DNA from: an uncultured Planctomycetia bacterium
Lineage (GTDB): Bacteria > Planctomycetota > UBA1135 > GCA-002686595
Reading direction: 5' to 3'
Assembly (NCBI GenBank): GCA_938003765.1
Contig: CALKYE010000099.1
Location: 1-25,880, forward strand
Length of the DNA stretch: 25,880 bases
The translations under genes were made by a program, and so were the position numbers. This document shows positions 14,834-25,364 of this stretch, piece by piece. How positions within the stretch are numbered: position 1 is the first letter of the stretch; every line of letters begins with the position of its first letter. Under the pieces are notes generated by a model, which was not told the origin of the DNA, ran no database searches, and saw only the letters and a list, made by a program, of their open reading frames with translations.

Positions 14834-15925
14834 GTGCGGTTGCAAAGCGCTCGCTCACCGCTAGCTTGCGCCGCCTTGGTCCGCCAACTGCGCCATCTCT
14901 CAACGGACTCTGTCCGCGTCCGGAGCGCAGCGGCGGCTCTCGCGGCGGCGTGGCTCGGGGCCTGCGCCAGTGTGGCGCCGCCGCCCCAGCGCGAACTGGT
15001 GGTCCGCGGCCCGCTCCCGACGCGCGTGCAGCATCCGCTCGCGCTCGTGCAGCCGAGCTTCACGCCGCGCAGCGTGCGCACGCAGGCGGACGGTGCGTGG
15101 CGCCTCGAGGGCGAGTTGGGCTACTCGAGCATCTTCGAGCGCTCGGCCCGAGCGGGCGAGCGAGTCGCCTTCGACGCCGAACTCCTGCGCGCCTCGCTGC
15201 GCATGCGGCGCGGCGTCGCCCGGGGCGTCGACCTCGAGCTCGCGCTGGGCGGCGTGTACGGCTCGAGCGGCTTCCTCGATCAGTTCATCGAGGAGTTCCA
15301 CGCCTTCATCGGCGCGCCCAACCAAGGGCGCGATCGGTTCCCGCAGGACCGCTTCGAGGCCACGGTGGGGATCGACGGTCAGAGCGCCTGGAGCTGGCGC
15401 GACGACCGGGCGCAGCTGGGCGACACGCTGGTCGTGCTCACGGTGGGCGAGCCCGAGCTGGCTCGCGAGCAGTGGGGCAACGCCTGGCGCGTGGGCCTCG
15501 AGTTGCCGACCGGCGATGAGGATCAAGGCAGCGGCAACGGCGGCGTCGACTGGATGCTCGGCTGGAACGGCGAGATCAGCGTCGCGGCGACCACGCACTT
15601 CGTCGGCGCCAGTCTGGGGCAGGCGCAGACTCCGTCTTCGCTGGAGCGTGCTGGCGTCGACCTGCCGCCGCGCGCGAGCGTGTTCTACGGCCTGGAGTGG
15701 CGCTGGGGCGCGAGCTGGAGCTGGGTGTTCCAACTCGACCTGCAATCGCCCCTGTTGGACGACGTGAGCCTCCAGGAGATCGACCAGCCGATCCTCGACC
15801 TCGGCGTCGGCTTCGTGCGCGACGCGGGCGCGAACTCGCGCTGGTGGTTCTCGTTCCACGAGGACCTGCTCGCCGACAGCGGACCGGACTTCGCGCTGTT
15901 CCTCGGCTGGATGTGGGGCCTGTGA
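14834..15925 (+). CDS. DUF3187-like envelope protein
   Basis: The protein is up to 363 residues. The N-terminus has an Arg-rich start and an AAAALAAAWLGAC segment, ending in lipobox LGAC (Cys44), so it is exported and perhaps lipid-anchored. The mature part has amphipathic beta-strand patterns (alternating residues, many W/G/F), and ends in ALFLGWMWGL with a terminal aliphatic residue, as an outer-membrane barrel would. The segment PLPTRVQHPLALVQPSF (about 60-76) resembles the opening of DUF3187 proteins, whose function is unknown. Start choice is unsure. GTG 14834 gives a long 30-residue n-region; TTG 14876 gives a better-sized signal peptide and would sit just after the -10-like TAGCTT at 14862-14867. 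Confidence 0.65.
   Translation: MRLQSARSPLACAALVRQLRHLSTDSVRVRSAAAALAAAWLGACASVAPPPQRELVVRGPLPTRVQHPLALVQPSFTPRSVRTQADGAWRLEGELGYSSIFERSARAGERVAFDAELLRASLRMRRGVARGVDLELALGGVYGSSGFLDQFIEEFHAFIGAPNQGRDRFPQDRFEATVGIDGQSAWSWRDDRAQLGDTLVVLTVGEPELAREQWGNAWRVGLELPTGDEDQGSGNGGVDWMLGWNGEISVAATTHFVGASLGQAQTPSSLERAGVDLPPRASVFYGLEWRWGASWSWVFQLDLQSPLLDDVSLQEIDQPILDLGVGFVRDAGANSRWWFSFHEDLLADSGPDFALFLGWMWGL
14840..14867 (+). promoter_or_regulatory. possible promoter before the DUF3187 gene
   Basis: TTGCAA (14840-14845) and TAGCTT (14862-14867) are separated by 16 nt. The -10-like part has the CTAGCTTGCG context seen at other first genes. If used, it would place the true start downstream, at TTG 14876. Confidence 0.3.
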
Positions 15926-15966
15926 GCGCGCGCCCGCCGCAGGGCGATCACACCGCGGGCGGGTGT

Positions 15967-15972
15967 TAGAGT
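15967..15972 (+). promoter_or_regulatory. -10-like element before the large HEAT gene
   Basis: TAGAGT at 15967-15972 (context GTTAGAGTGCGG) lies 42 nt before the ATG at 16015. No clear -35 element is visible. It is in the 89-bp gap after the DUF3187 gene, which also has the GC inverted repeat CGCCCGC/GCGGGCG (15931-15937 with 15955-15961). Confidence 0.25.
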
Positions 15973-16014
15973 GCGGCTCGCTCGAGCTGCACTCGCTTCG
16001 ACGAAGGGATCCGC

Positions 16015-18408
16015 ATGAATTCACGGGACTTGGGCCGCGCGCTGGCCGGCGCACTGGCGATCGGTTGGCTCACGTGCTCGCTCCACGCCTGGCAGGGTGA
16101 TCCGGAGAAGGACATCAAGTCCAAGTCGGCGGAGCAGCGGGTCGCGGCGGTCGAGGGGCTCAAGGCGCTCGGTCTCGAGCGCGCGGAGAAGGCCCTGCTC
16201 GGCGCTCTGGGCGATCGCGACTGGGAGGTCGTGGAGCGCGCGGCGCAGGCGCTCGGTGAACTCGGCGCCAAGAGCGCGAGCGCTGCGCTCGTCAAGACGG
16301 CGCTGGATGCGCCCGCCGCTCGTGTGCGCCGGACCGCGGCGCAAGCGCTCGCGCGCATCGACGCTCCCAAGGCGCTCGAAGAACTCGGCAAGCAGACCGC
16401 CGGGAAGAACGCGCTGCGAGCGTGGGCTGCGCTCGCCTGGGTCGCTGCGAGTCCGGAAACCGTCGGGTCGGAAGCGCTGACCAAGAACCTGCGCAAGTCG
16501 CAGAAGTCGAAGGAGGCGGCGGAGCGCGTCGCGGCGGCGGGTGGAATCCTCGCGTTGGCGCCTGCGGAGCGCGTGGCCGCACTGGAGGACTACATCGCGG
16601 GTTCGGACGTTGAACTCGCCGCCGCCGCGCTCGCCGCGAGCGGACGACGTCCGAGCGCCGACGTGTTTCCCGTACTGGCCAAGCACCTGGCCAAGGCGCG
16701 TCTCGACGACGTGCTCGAACGCCGCCTGATCGCGACCTTCACCGCCTGCGCGGCTTCGGATGCGAGCGCGGCCAAGACGGCGCTCGGTGAGTTGTGCGCG
16801 AACGCCGACGCCGCCGTCGCGTCGCGCGGTCAGCGTCTCGCCGCATCTCTCGCTGCGAGCAACACCGACGCGGGCGTGCGCGAGGCGGCGTTGTCGGCGC
16901 TGGAGCGCGGAGTCGATCATTCGCTGGCGGCGGTGCGCTGCGCCGCCATCCACGCGGCGGCCAAGTTGAAGCACGAGCCGGCGTTGACCAAGGCGCGCGC
17001 GCTGCTGGGCAAGGACTCGGACGGTCGCGTGCGGCTGATCGCGCTGCGTTCGCTGGTCGCGGCCGTGGGCGTGTCCGATGCAGAGTTGCTCGCGGCCGTG
17101 ATTGCGCGCCTCAAGTCCGATCCCGACGCGCTCGTGCGTGAAGAGGCCGCCGTCGCGCTGGGCAAGGCGACCAGCGCCGATGCGATCGCCGCGCTCGACG
17201 CCGCCGCCGCGGACAAGGAGTGGGCGGTGAGCGTGTGCGCGATCGTGTCGCTCGGCAAGACGCTCCAGGAAGAAGCCATGCCCGCGCTCAAGCGCCTCGC
17301 TCGCGAGAGCGACTGGCGCGTGCGTGGCGCGGCCGTGGTGGGTCTGTGCCACGTGACGAAGAAGGACGCCATCCCGCACATCATCTCGGCGCTGGGCGAC
17401 GGCGAGCCTGCGATCGCGCGCTCGGCCTGGAACTACTTGCGCGCGCTGTCGCGCCAGGACCTGCCGATGGAGGCGGCGCCGTGGCAGGCGTGGTGGACGG
17501 AGAACGAGAAGCGGCTGCGCATGTGGACGCCGCAGGAGGCCAAGGAGCGCCGCGAGAAGTACGGCTACTCGCAGTCGATCGTCGAGGTCTTCCGCGACTT
17601 GGACGTGCTGGTGCTCGACAGTCGCGGCGACCACATCCAGAAGGTGCTCGACATGGTGCGCGCCGACGACCGCAACCAGCCCACGGACTCGAAGAAGGAG
17701 TCGGAGCAGGGCGCGAAGGCGATTGTGTACCGCATGACCGCGGCCGCGCGGCATCGCCAGGACGGCCTGCATCCGCACGCCGTGTACGTGTCGAACTGCA
17801 CGGGCGAAGTCGAGCCCGAGGACATCGAGCGCATCGCCTGGTTCGTGCGCACTGGCGGCTACCTGTTCGGCTCGTGCTGGTCGCTGCACGAGACGATCGA
17901 GAAGGTCTACCCCGGCGTCGTGCGCAAGTTCCCCACCACCAGCGAGGTCGTCGACACCGTCGACGCGGAACCCTGCGCGCCGAACAGCGCCTACCTCGAA
18001 GGCGTGTTCGCTGGCGGCGTGTCGCCGCGCTACAACCTCGAGGGCGCGCACCTGATCGAGGTGCTCGACCGCGAACGCTGCGAGGTTCTGGTCGACAGCC
18101 CGCAGTGCGCGACGCGCTGGGGCATCGGCAATCTGGCCGTGTGGTTCCGCGCGGGCCACGGGTTGATCCTCGACTCGGTCAACCACTTCGACAATCAGGG
18201 GCTCACCAACGCCAACTGGATCAAGGAGGTCGACGAGCGCCAGGCCTACGCGGTCGACCACATGGGGCTGAGCTACTCCGAACTGCGCGCGACCACCGGT
18301 GAGAAGTGGTGGGGCGGCAACACCAAGGCGGCCGAGCGCATCTACGACCGCACGGCGTTGCGTCTGGTGACGAACATCGTGCGCAGCAAGCGCCTCGAAG
18401 AGCCCTGA
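16015..18408 (+). CDS. secreted HEAT-repeat protein with amidotransferase-like C-terminal domain
   Basis: The protein has 797 residues. A signal peptide (to about residue 25, SLHA) is followed by some 450 residues of HEAT/PBS repeats, with clear units such as 'DWEVVERAAQALGELGAKS', 'ARVRRTAAQALARI', 'ALVREEAAVALGKATS' and 'DWRVRGAAVVGLCHV'. After a Trp-rich linker (WQAWWTENEKRLRMW, near 490) comes a different domain. It has HPHAVYVSNCTGEVEPEDIE and then WFVRTGGYLFGSCWSLHE near residue 620, reminiscent of DUF4159 and class I amidotransferase-like folds, where a Gly-x-Cys turn precedes a helix. A full Cys-His-Glu triad cannot be assigned, so it may be non-catalytic. The ATG is preceded by AAGGGA at good spacing. 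The gene is 10 nt upstream of the toroid protein gene, in the same unit. Confidence 0.8.
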   Translation: MNSRDLGRALAGALAIGWLTCSLHAWQGDPEKDIKSKSAEQRVAAVEGLKALGLERAEKALLGALGDRDWEVVERAAQALGELGAKSASAALVKTALDAPAARVRRTAAQALARIDAPKALEELGKQTAGKNALRAWAALAWVAASPETVGSEALTKNLRKSQKSKEAAERVAAAGGILALAPAERVAALEDYIAGSDVELAAAALAASGRRPSADVFPVLAKHLAKARLDDVLERRLIATFTACAASDASAAKTALGELCANADAAVASRGQRLAASLAASNTDAGVREAALSALERGVDHSLAAVRCAAIHAAAKLKHEPALTKARALLGKDSDGRVRLIALRSLVAAVGVSDAELLAAVIARLKSDPDALVREEAAVALGKATSADAIAALDAAAADKEWAVSVCAIVSLGKTLQEEAMPALKRLARESDWRVRGAAVVGLCHVTKKDAIPHIISALGDGEPAIARSAWNYLRALSRQDLPMEAAPWQAWWTENEKRLRMWTPQEAKERREKYGYSQSIVEVFRDLDVLVLDSRGDHIQKVLDMVRADDRNQPTDSKKESEQGAKAIVYRMTAAARHRQDGLHPHAVYVSNCTGEVEPEDIERIAWFVRTGGYLFGSCWSLHETIEKVYPGVVRKFPTTSEVVDTVDAEPCAPNSAYLEGVFAGGVSPRYNLEGAHLIEVLDRERCEVLVDSPQCATRWGIGNLAVWFRAGHGLILDSVNHFDNQGLTNANWIKEVDERQAYAVDHMGLSYSELRATTGEKWWGGNTKAAERIYDRTALRLVTNIVRSKRLEEP

Positions 18409-18418
18409 GAGCGCTGCG

Positions 18419-19975
18419 ATGCTGCGTTGGGCGCTGCTCAGTCTGGTTGCAGCCACCGTCGAGCCGACGAGGCAGGCGCAGGAAGCGCCGCTGACCGAGC
18501 GGGTCAACGCCGCCATCGCGCGCGGCGTGAAGCTGCTGCGCGAGCGACAGACGCCCGGCGGCGATTGGGCGGGCGCCGAGGGTGATCACCCGGGCGGAAT
18601 GACCGCGCTGTGCGCGTTGACGCTCGTCAAGTCGGGTGTCGCGCGCAACGATCCCGCGGTGCAGCGCGCCGTCGCGCGCGTGCTCGAGACGCAGTTCAAG
18701 AGCACGTACTCGCACAGCGTTCGATTGATGCTGTTCGATGCGCTCGAGCGCGGCGCGGCTGTTCGCGAGCACGCCGAGGCGAGCCTGCGGGCGCTGGTCG
18801 AGTCTCAAACGGGCGGCGTGTGGGCCTACCCCAGCGGCGCCGTCGATTTGTCGAACACGCAGTTCGCGCTGTTGGGCTTGCGCGCGGCGCATCGCCAGGG
18901 ACTCGAGGTCCCGCAGGAGACTCTGCTCGCGTCGCTCAAGGCGCTGACGCGCTGGCAGGAGCGCGCGAGCGGCGGGTTCTGCTACGACGACGGCAAACCG
19001 CCGACCGCGAGCGTGACGGCGGCGGCGCTCGGCGGCTTCGAAGTGCTCGAGCAACTCTCGCAGGGGCGCTCGCCGTGCCTCGCGTTGCTGCGCAAGCACG
19101 AAGCGGATCGACGCCGCGCGCTGGTCTGGCTCGAGGGCCACTTCGACGTCGCGCGCAACGCCTGGGGCGAGGACGCGTGGACGCCGGGGTTCCACTACCC
19201 GTACCTGTGGGCGATCGAACGCTACGGCGGGCTCTCGGGCGAGTCGCGCATCGGCGCGCACGACTGGTACGCCGAGGGCGCGGAATGGCTGGTCGCCGCG
19301 CAGGAGAACGACGGCTCGTGGGGCAAGACGGAGGACACCTGCTTCGCGCTGCTGTTCCTGCGACGTGCGACGGTCTCGAGCGGCGGCGCGCTCGAGGCGG
19401 ACTCTCTGGCTGCGCTCGATCGCCCGGCGCCCGTTCGACCCGGTCCGCAAGCTCTGCGCGTCGTGGACGTGCTCGTGGCCGGCCCGTGGGTCGGCGCTCG
19501 TTTCGGCGAGACGCTTCTCGCGCCCGGCTTCGACCCCGCGAAGGCGCGCGCGAAAGAGGGCGACAAGCTGGCGCGCAAGGAGTGGCGTCGTTTGAAGCTC
19601 GTCGAGCGCGGCTGGAGCAACCTCGACGACTTGCTCGGAACGCAGTGCGATCGAGGTGTCGTCGCGGTCGCGACCAACTTGAAGGTCGAGGGCGCCGAGC
19701 CGCTCGAAGCGCGCTTGTGGTTCGACCTCGAGGACGGCTGGGACATCTACCTCGACGGCGCGCGCATCTCGCACGGCCGCCGAGTGCAGGCCGCGATCGA
19801 CGCGTCGTTGTCGGTGGACGTCACGCTCGCGCCGGGTTCGCACACGCTGCTGTGCCTGGTGGAGGATGCGCTGGGCGCTGCGGCGTTCGGGCTTCAACTG
19901 ACGGCGCGCGACGGTTCGCCTCTCGAACCGGCGCCCAAGACGGGCGTGGAGCCGGAGCGAGGCGCGCGCAAATGA
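18419..19975 (+). CDS. secreted alpha/alpha-toroid (squalene-cyclase-fold) repeat protein
   Basis: The protein has 518 residues. A short hydrophobic N-terminus (MLRWALLSLVAATV) serves as a probable signal. Residues about 25-335 carry repeats of the prenyltransferase/squalene-oxidase type: 'LLRERQTPGGDWAG', 'LVESQTGGVWAYPSGAVDLS', 'RWQERASGGFCYDDGK' and 'AAQENDGSWGKTEDT'. The QxxDGSW-like motifs mark the fold, but I see no DxDD acid motif, so cyclisation is unlikely; such secreted toroids are usually of unknown function. The last 130 residues (LWFDLEDGWDIYLDG..., then LAPGSHTLLCLVEDA) look like a PA14/galactose-binding-type beta-sandwich. Its stop overlaps the DUF72 start by ATGA. It is probably a partner of the HEAT protein encoded just upstream. 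Confidence 0.78.
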   Translation: MLRWALLSLVAATVEPTRQAQEAPLTERVNAAIARGVKLLRERQTPGGDWAGAEGDHPGGMTALCALTLVKSGVARNDPAVQRAVARVLETQFKSTYSHSVRLMLFDALERGAAVREHAEASLRALVESQTGGVWAYPSGAVDLSNTQFALLGLRAAHRQGLEVPQETLLASLKALTRWQERASGGFCYDDGKPPTASVTAAALGGFEVLEQLSQGRSPCLALLRKHEADRRRALVWLEGHFDVARNAWGEDAWTPGFHYPYLWAIERYGGLSGESRIGAHDWYAEGAEWLVAAQENDGSWGKTEDTCFALLFLRRATVSSGGALEADSLAALDRPAPVRPGPQALRVVDVLVAGPWVGARFGETLLAPGFDPAKARAKEGDKLARKEWRRLKLVERGWSNLDDLLGTQCDRGVVAVATNLKVEGAEPLEARLWFDLEDGWDIYLDGARISHGRRVQAAIDASLSVDVTLAPGSHTLLCLVEDALGAAAFGLQLTARDGSPLEPAPKTGVEPERGARK

Positions 19976-20823
19976 CGCTCGGCGAGTTGCGCCTGGGGTG
20001 TTCGAGTTGGACCGAGAAGGGCTGGAGCACCGCCTTCTATCCGCCGGGGCTCGCGCCGGCGGAGCAACTGCGCCACTACGCGACGCGCTACGACACGGTC
20101 GAGGCGGACGTGACCTACTACCGCGTGCCGAGCCGTTCGATGGTGCTCGGCTGGCGCGATCGAACGCCGGAGAACTTCGTGCTCTCCGCCAAGTTCCCGC
20201 GGAGCATCGTCCACGCCGGCGCCGCGGCGCAGCCGGACGCGAGCAAGGTTCTGGTCTGGGATGAGGTCGGTCGCGACTGCGAGCAGTTCCTCGACACGAT
20301 GTCGCTGCTGGGGCCCAAGTGCGGACCGCTGGTGCTGCAGTTCCCGTACTTCAACCGCAGCGCGTTCGCGTCGGCCGCGCCGTTCCTCGAGCGTCTCGAC
20401 GCGTTCCTCGAGCGACTGCCGCGCGCTCTGCGCTACGGCGTCGAGTTGCGCAACAAGAGCTGGGTCGACGAGAGCTTGCTCAGCCTCCTCCGGCGCCATC
20501 AAGCCGCCTTCGTGATGGTCGAGCTGCCCTACATGCCGCATCCCGCTGATCTGGCGCGGCGCTTCGATCTGCTGACGTGCGACTTCGCCTACGCGCGCCT
20601 GATCGGAGATCGCAAGCGCATCGACGCGCTGACCGACGTGCTCGATCGGACGGTCGTCGACCAGTCGGCCTCGCTCGCGCGCTGGGCCGAGCTCGCCAAC
20701 GAGCTGCTCCAACGCGCGAAGCGCGTCTACGTGTACGCCAACAACCACTTCGCGGGGTTCGCGCCGGCGACCATCGACGAACTGTCGTCGCGCATCGGAG
20801 CGCTCGGCGGCGACGGCGCGTAG
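19972..20823 (+). CDS. DUF72 (YecE-like) TIM-barrel protein
   Basis: The protein has 283 residues. Family signatures are the opening LRLGCSSWTEKGW (6-18, usually G-x-S/T-G/S-W), FYPPGLAPAEQLRHYA (22-37), VEADVTYYRVP (43-53), 'FVLSAKFPRSIVH' (69-81), 'LVLQFPYF' (120-127), 'RYGVELRNKSW' (154-164) and, near the end, VYVYANNHFAGFAP (about 247-260). DUF72 is a widespread TIM-barrel family of unproven biochemical role. No signal peptide is seen, so it is cytosolic, unlike the two secreted proteins encoded before it. The start ATG overlaps the toroid gene stop by ATGA, so it is the third gene of that unit. Confidence 0.9.
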   Translation: MTLGELRLGCSSWTEKGWSTAFYPPGLAPAEQLRHYATRYDTVEADVTYYRVPSRSMVLGWRDRTPENFVLSAKFPRSIVHAGAAAQPDASKVLVWDEVGRDCEQFLDTMSLLGPKCGPLVLQFPYFNRSAFASAAPFLERLDAFLERLPRALRYGVELRNKSWVDESLLSLLRRHQAAFVMVELPYMPHPADLARRFDLLTCDFAYARLIGDRKRIDALTDVLDRTVVDQSASLARWAELANELLQRAKRVYVYANNHFAGFAPATIDELSSRIGALGGDGA

Positions 20824-20851
20824 GGCCGCCGCATGCGCCTCCCAAACGTGC

Positions 20852-20857
20852 TAGTCT
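20852..20857 (+). promoter_or_regulatory. -10-like element before the small HEAT gene
   Basis: TAGTCT at 20852-20857 (context GCTAGTCTCAACG) lies 43 nt before the ATG at 20901. It fits the TAnnnT pattern found upstream of other first genes in this window. A -35 element is not clear. Confidence 0.3.
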
Positions 20858-20900
20858 CAACGAACAGCGCGAGTGGGTGGACCCGAGCGCGCGGAACCGC

Positions 20901-21179
20901 ATGGGACTGTTCGATTTCCTGAAGAAGAAGCCTGCTGGCGAGGTCGTTCGCGACGCGCAGCTCGAGCAGCGCGTGCAGGCGTTGGTCAGCGAGCTGCGCG
21001 ACCCGAACGCCGCTGTGCGATGCACGGCGGCTCGCGCGTTGCGCGACATGGGTCTGCAGGCCGTGTCGGCGCAGGCCGCGCTGGAAGAAGCGACCTCCGA
21101 CGACGACAACGAGGTCTGCACGGCGGCGGCCGAGGCGCTCGCGGCCATTCGTCGAGCGCTCGACCAGGCGCAGTACTGA
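20901..21179 (+). CDS. small HEAT-repeat protein (92 aa)
   Basis: The open frame extends far upstream within the DUF72 region, but the real product most likely begins at ATG 20901 with MGLFDFLKKKP, a typical small-cytosolic-protein opening. There are two HEAT-like helical pairs: 'RVQALVSELRDPNAAVRCTAARALRDMG' (about 24-51, split by the conserved Pro/Val/Arg pattern) and 'AQAALEEATSDDDNEVCTAAAEALAAI' (about 57-83). It has no signal peptide, unlike the other two HEAT proteins here, and is acidic in the second repeat. With only two repeats it could dimerise or act as a docking module. Function unknown. Confidence 0.75.
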   Translation: MGLFDFLKKKPAGEVVRDAQLEQRVQALVSELRDPNAAVRCTAARALRDMGLQAVSAQAALEEATSDDDNEVCTAAAEALAAIRRALDQAQY

Positions 21180-21270
21180 CTCGCGCGCGAGCGGGGATTC
21201 GACCGGATCGCCCAGGCTTTTCGCGCGAACGCGGTGCGGAGTGTTGCGACGCAGCGCGCTCCTCGGGCCG

Positions 21271-21276
21271 TATGCT
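21271..21276 (+). promoter_or_regulatory. -10-like element before the DUF3501 gene
   Basis: TATGCT at 21271-21276 (context GTATGCTGGGCGCCC) lies 68 nt before the ATG. TTGCGA at 21244-21249 is a possible -35, but the 21-nt spacer is long. The TATGCT core is identical to that of the aminotransferase promoter. Confidence 0.35.
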
Positions 21277-21344
21277 GGGCGCCCGTCCGGCGCGATTCGC
21301 CGCGGGCGTCCGCACTCGACTTTCGCCGCTCCTGCGCACCCTCG

Positions 21345-21908
21345 ATGAAGCCCGTCGACCGTTCCTCGATCCTCGACTACGTCACCTACGAAGAGCAGCG
21401 CGACACCCTGCGTCCGCGCGTGCTCGCGATCAAGGCGCGTCGGCGCGTCCACATCGGCGAGCACCTGACGCTGGTGTTCGAGAACACCGAGACCGTGCGC
21501 TACCAGGTCCAGGAGATGGTCCGGATCGAGCGCATCGTGAAGGAGGCCGACATCCAGCACGAGCTCGAGACCTACAACGAGCTGCTCGGCGGCCCGGGAG
21601 AACTCGGCGCGACGCTGTTCATCGAGATCGACGACCCGGCGCTGCGCGCGGTGAAGCTGGCCGAGTGGCTCGAGCTGCCCTGGCGCTTGTACGCGGAGCT
21701 TCCCGGCGGCGAGCGCGTGTACGCGCGCTTCGACGAGCGCCAGGTGGGCGAGGCGCGCTTGTCGAGCGTGCACTACGTGAAGTTCCCCGTCGGCGGACGC
21801 GCTCCGGTGGCGCTGGGATGCGACCTGCCGGGGATCGAGGCGCGCACGCTGCTCGACGATACGCAGCGCGCAGCTCTGCTCGAAGATCTCGAGGGCGCGG
21901 GCGACTGA
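21345..21908 (+). CDS. DUF3501 family protein
   Basis: The protein has 187 residues. The family hallmark is at 45-65, FENTETVRYQVQEMVRIER (usually FENr-T-x-x-x-QIQEM), after an Arg-rich segment RRRVHIGEHLTLV (32-44). The C-terminal half has mixed alpha/beta character with VYARFDERQVGEARLSSVHYV (125-145). Its function is unknown. In other genomes I recall DUF3501 genes beside iron-sulfur or rubrerythrin-like proteins, but no such partner is visible here. The start ATG 21345 has no Shine-Dalgarno sequence, and the 165-bp upstream gap carries a TATGCT element. The gene converges on rbfA with only 19 nt between the stop codons. Confidence 0.85.
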   Translation: MKPVDRSSILDYVTYEEQRDTLRPRVLAIKARRRVHIGEHLTLVFENTETVRYQVQEMVRIERIVKEADIQHELETYNELLGGPGELGATLFIEIDDPALRAVKLAEWLELPWRLYAELPGGERVYARFDERQVGEARLSSVHYVKFPVGGRAPVALGCDLPGIEARTLLDDTQRAALLEDLEGAGD

Positions 21909-21927
21909 CGCGGCCCGCGGAGCGCGC

Positions 21928-22395
21928 TCACTCGAGCTCGGGCTCGCGGCGCGGAGGGTCGAGGTCGTCGACGACGCCGTCGTACTCCGCTTCCCAGTCC
22001 GCCGCCGGCTCGATGGGCGGCGCCTGACCCTTCTCCGCGATCAGCTTGTCGCGCTCGAGCGCGCGCTTGATCGAGTCATCCATGCGCTGAGCGACGATCA
22101 GCGACTCGTCGAAGTGCCACGTCAGGTGCGGCGCCTTGCGCATCTCGAGCACGCCCGCGACCTTGCGCTGGATGTAGCCAGCGGCCGAGTCGAGCATGTG
22201 CTGCGCCTTGCTGCGCTCGGAGCGCCCGCCGAGCACCGAGTAGAAGATCTTGCCGTACAGCAGGTCGGGCGAGAGCTCGACGCGGGTGATGGTGATGAAG
22301 CCGACCCGCGGGTCCTTGAGCTCGAATTCCAAGGCGTGCGCTGCGCGCTCTTGGATGCGCGACTGCAGGCGCGCAATGGTGCGGGGATTGGCCAT
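21928..22395 (-). CDS. rbfA: ribosome-binding factor A
   Basis: The protein has 155 residues. It is a 30S assembly factor with one KH-type domain: helix RTIARLQSRIQERAAHAL (5-22), strand VGFITITRVELSPDL (31-45), KIFYSVLG (49-56), helix AQHMLDSAAGYIQRKVAG (64-81) and strand PHLTWHFDES (89-98). The C-terminal 40 residues are an acidic/Pro-rich extension. It lies 62 nt downstream of infB in the conserved nusA-infB-rbfA order. The ATG is preceded by GACAGCCCACACTC with no Shine-Dalgarno sequence, and by a 12-bp hairpin whose base lies 15 nt upstream, so translation or transcript stability may be controlled there. truB, often next, is absent; a convergent gene follows instead. Confidence 0.93.
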   Translation of the reverse strand: MANPRTIARLQSRIQERAAHALEFELKDPRVGFITITRVELSPDLLYGKIFYSVLGGRSERSKAQHMLDSAAGYIQRKVAGVLEMRKAPHLTWHFDESLIVAQRMDDSIKRALERDKLIAEKGQAPPIEPAADWEAEYDGVVDDLDPPRREPELE

Positions 22396-22410
22396 GAGTG
22401 TGGGCTGTCA

Positions 22411-22439
22411 GCGGCGCGGCGAAGGGCTCGCCGCGCCGC
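22411..22439 (-). promoter_or_regulatory. perfect 12-bp stem hairpin in the infB-rbfA gap
   Basis: GCGGCGCGGCGA (22411-22422) and TCGCCGCGCCGC (22428-22439) are exact reverse complements around a 5-nt loop. On the minus strand the hairpin starts 18 nt after the infB stop and ends 15 nt before the rbfA ATG. No T-tract follows. It could be a terminator or attenuator, an RNase processing site or a translation switch. Confidence 0.55.
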
Positions 22440-22457
22440 CAGTTCCGGCGCGAGCGC

Positions 22458-25364
<2,907 letters not shown>

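Noticed and set aside
12141..15937. The same 15-mer (TGAGCGCGCGCCCGC) at the stop codons of the phosphomannomutase and DUF3187 genes
   Set aside because: Only two copies, low complexity and a strongly GC-biased genome; only the first forms a tight hairpin, so it is not called a repeat family.
21180..21191. CTCGCGCGCGAG palindrome after the small HEAT gene
   Set aside because: It can form only a 4-bp stem and such CG-rich palindromes are common here by chance.
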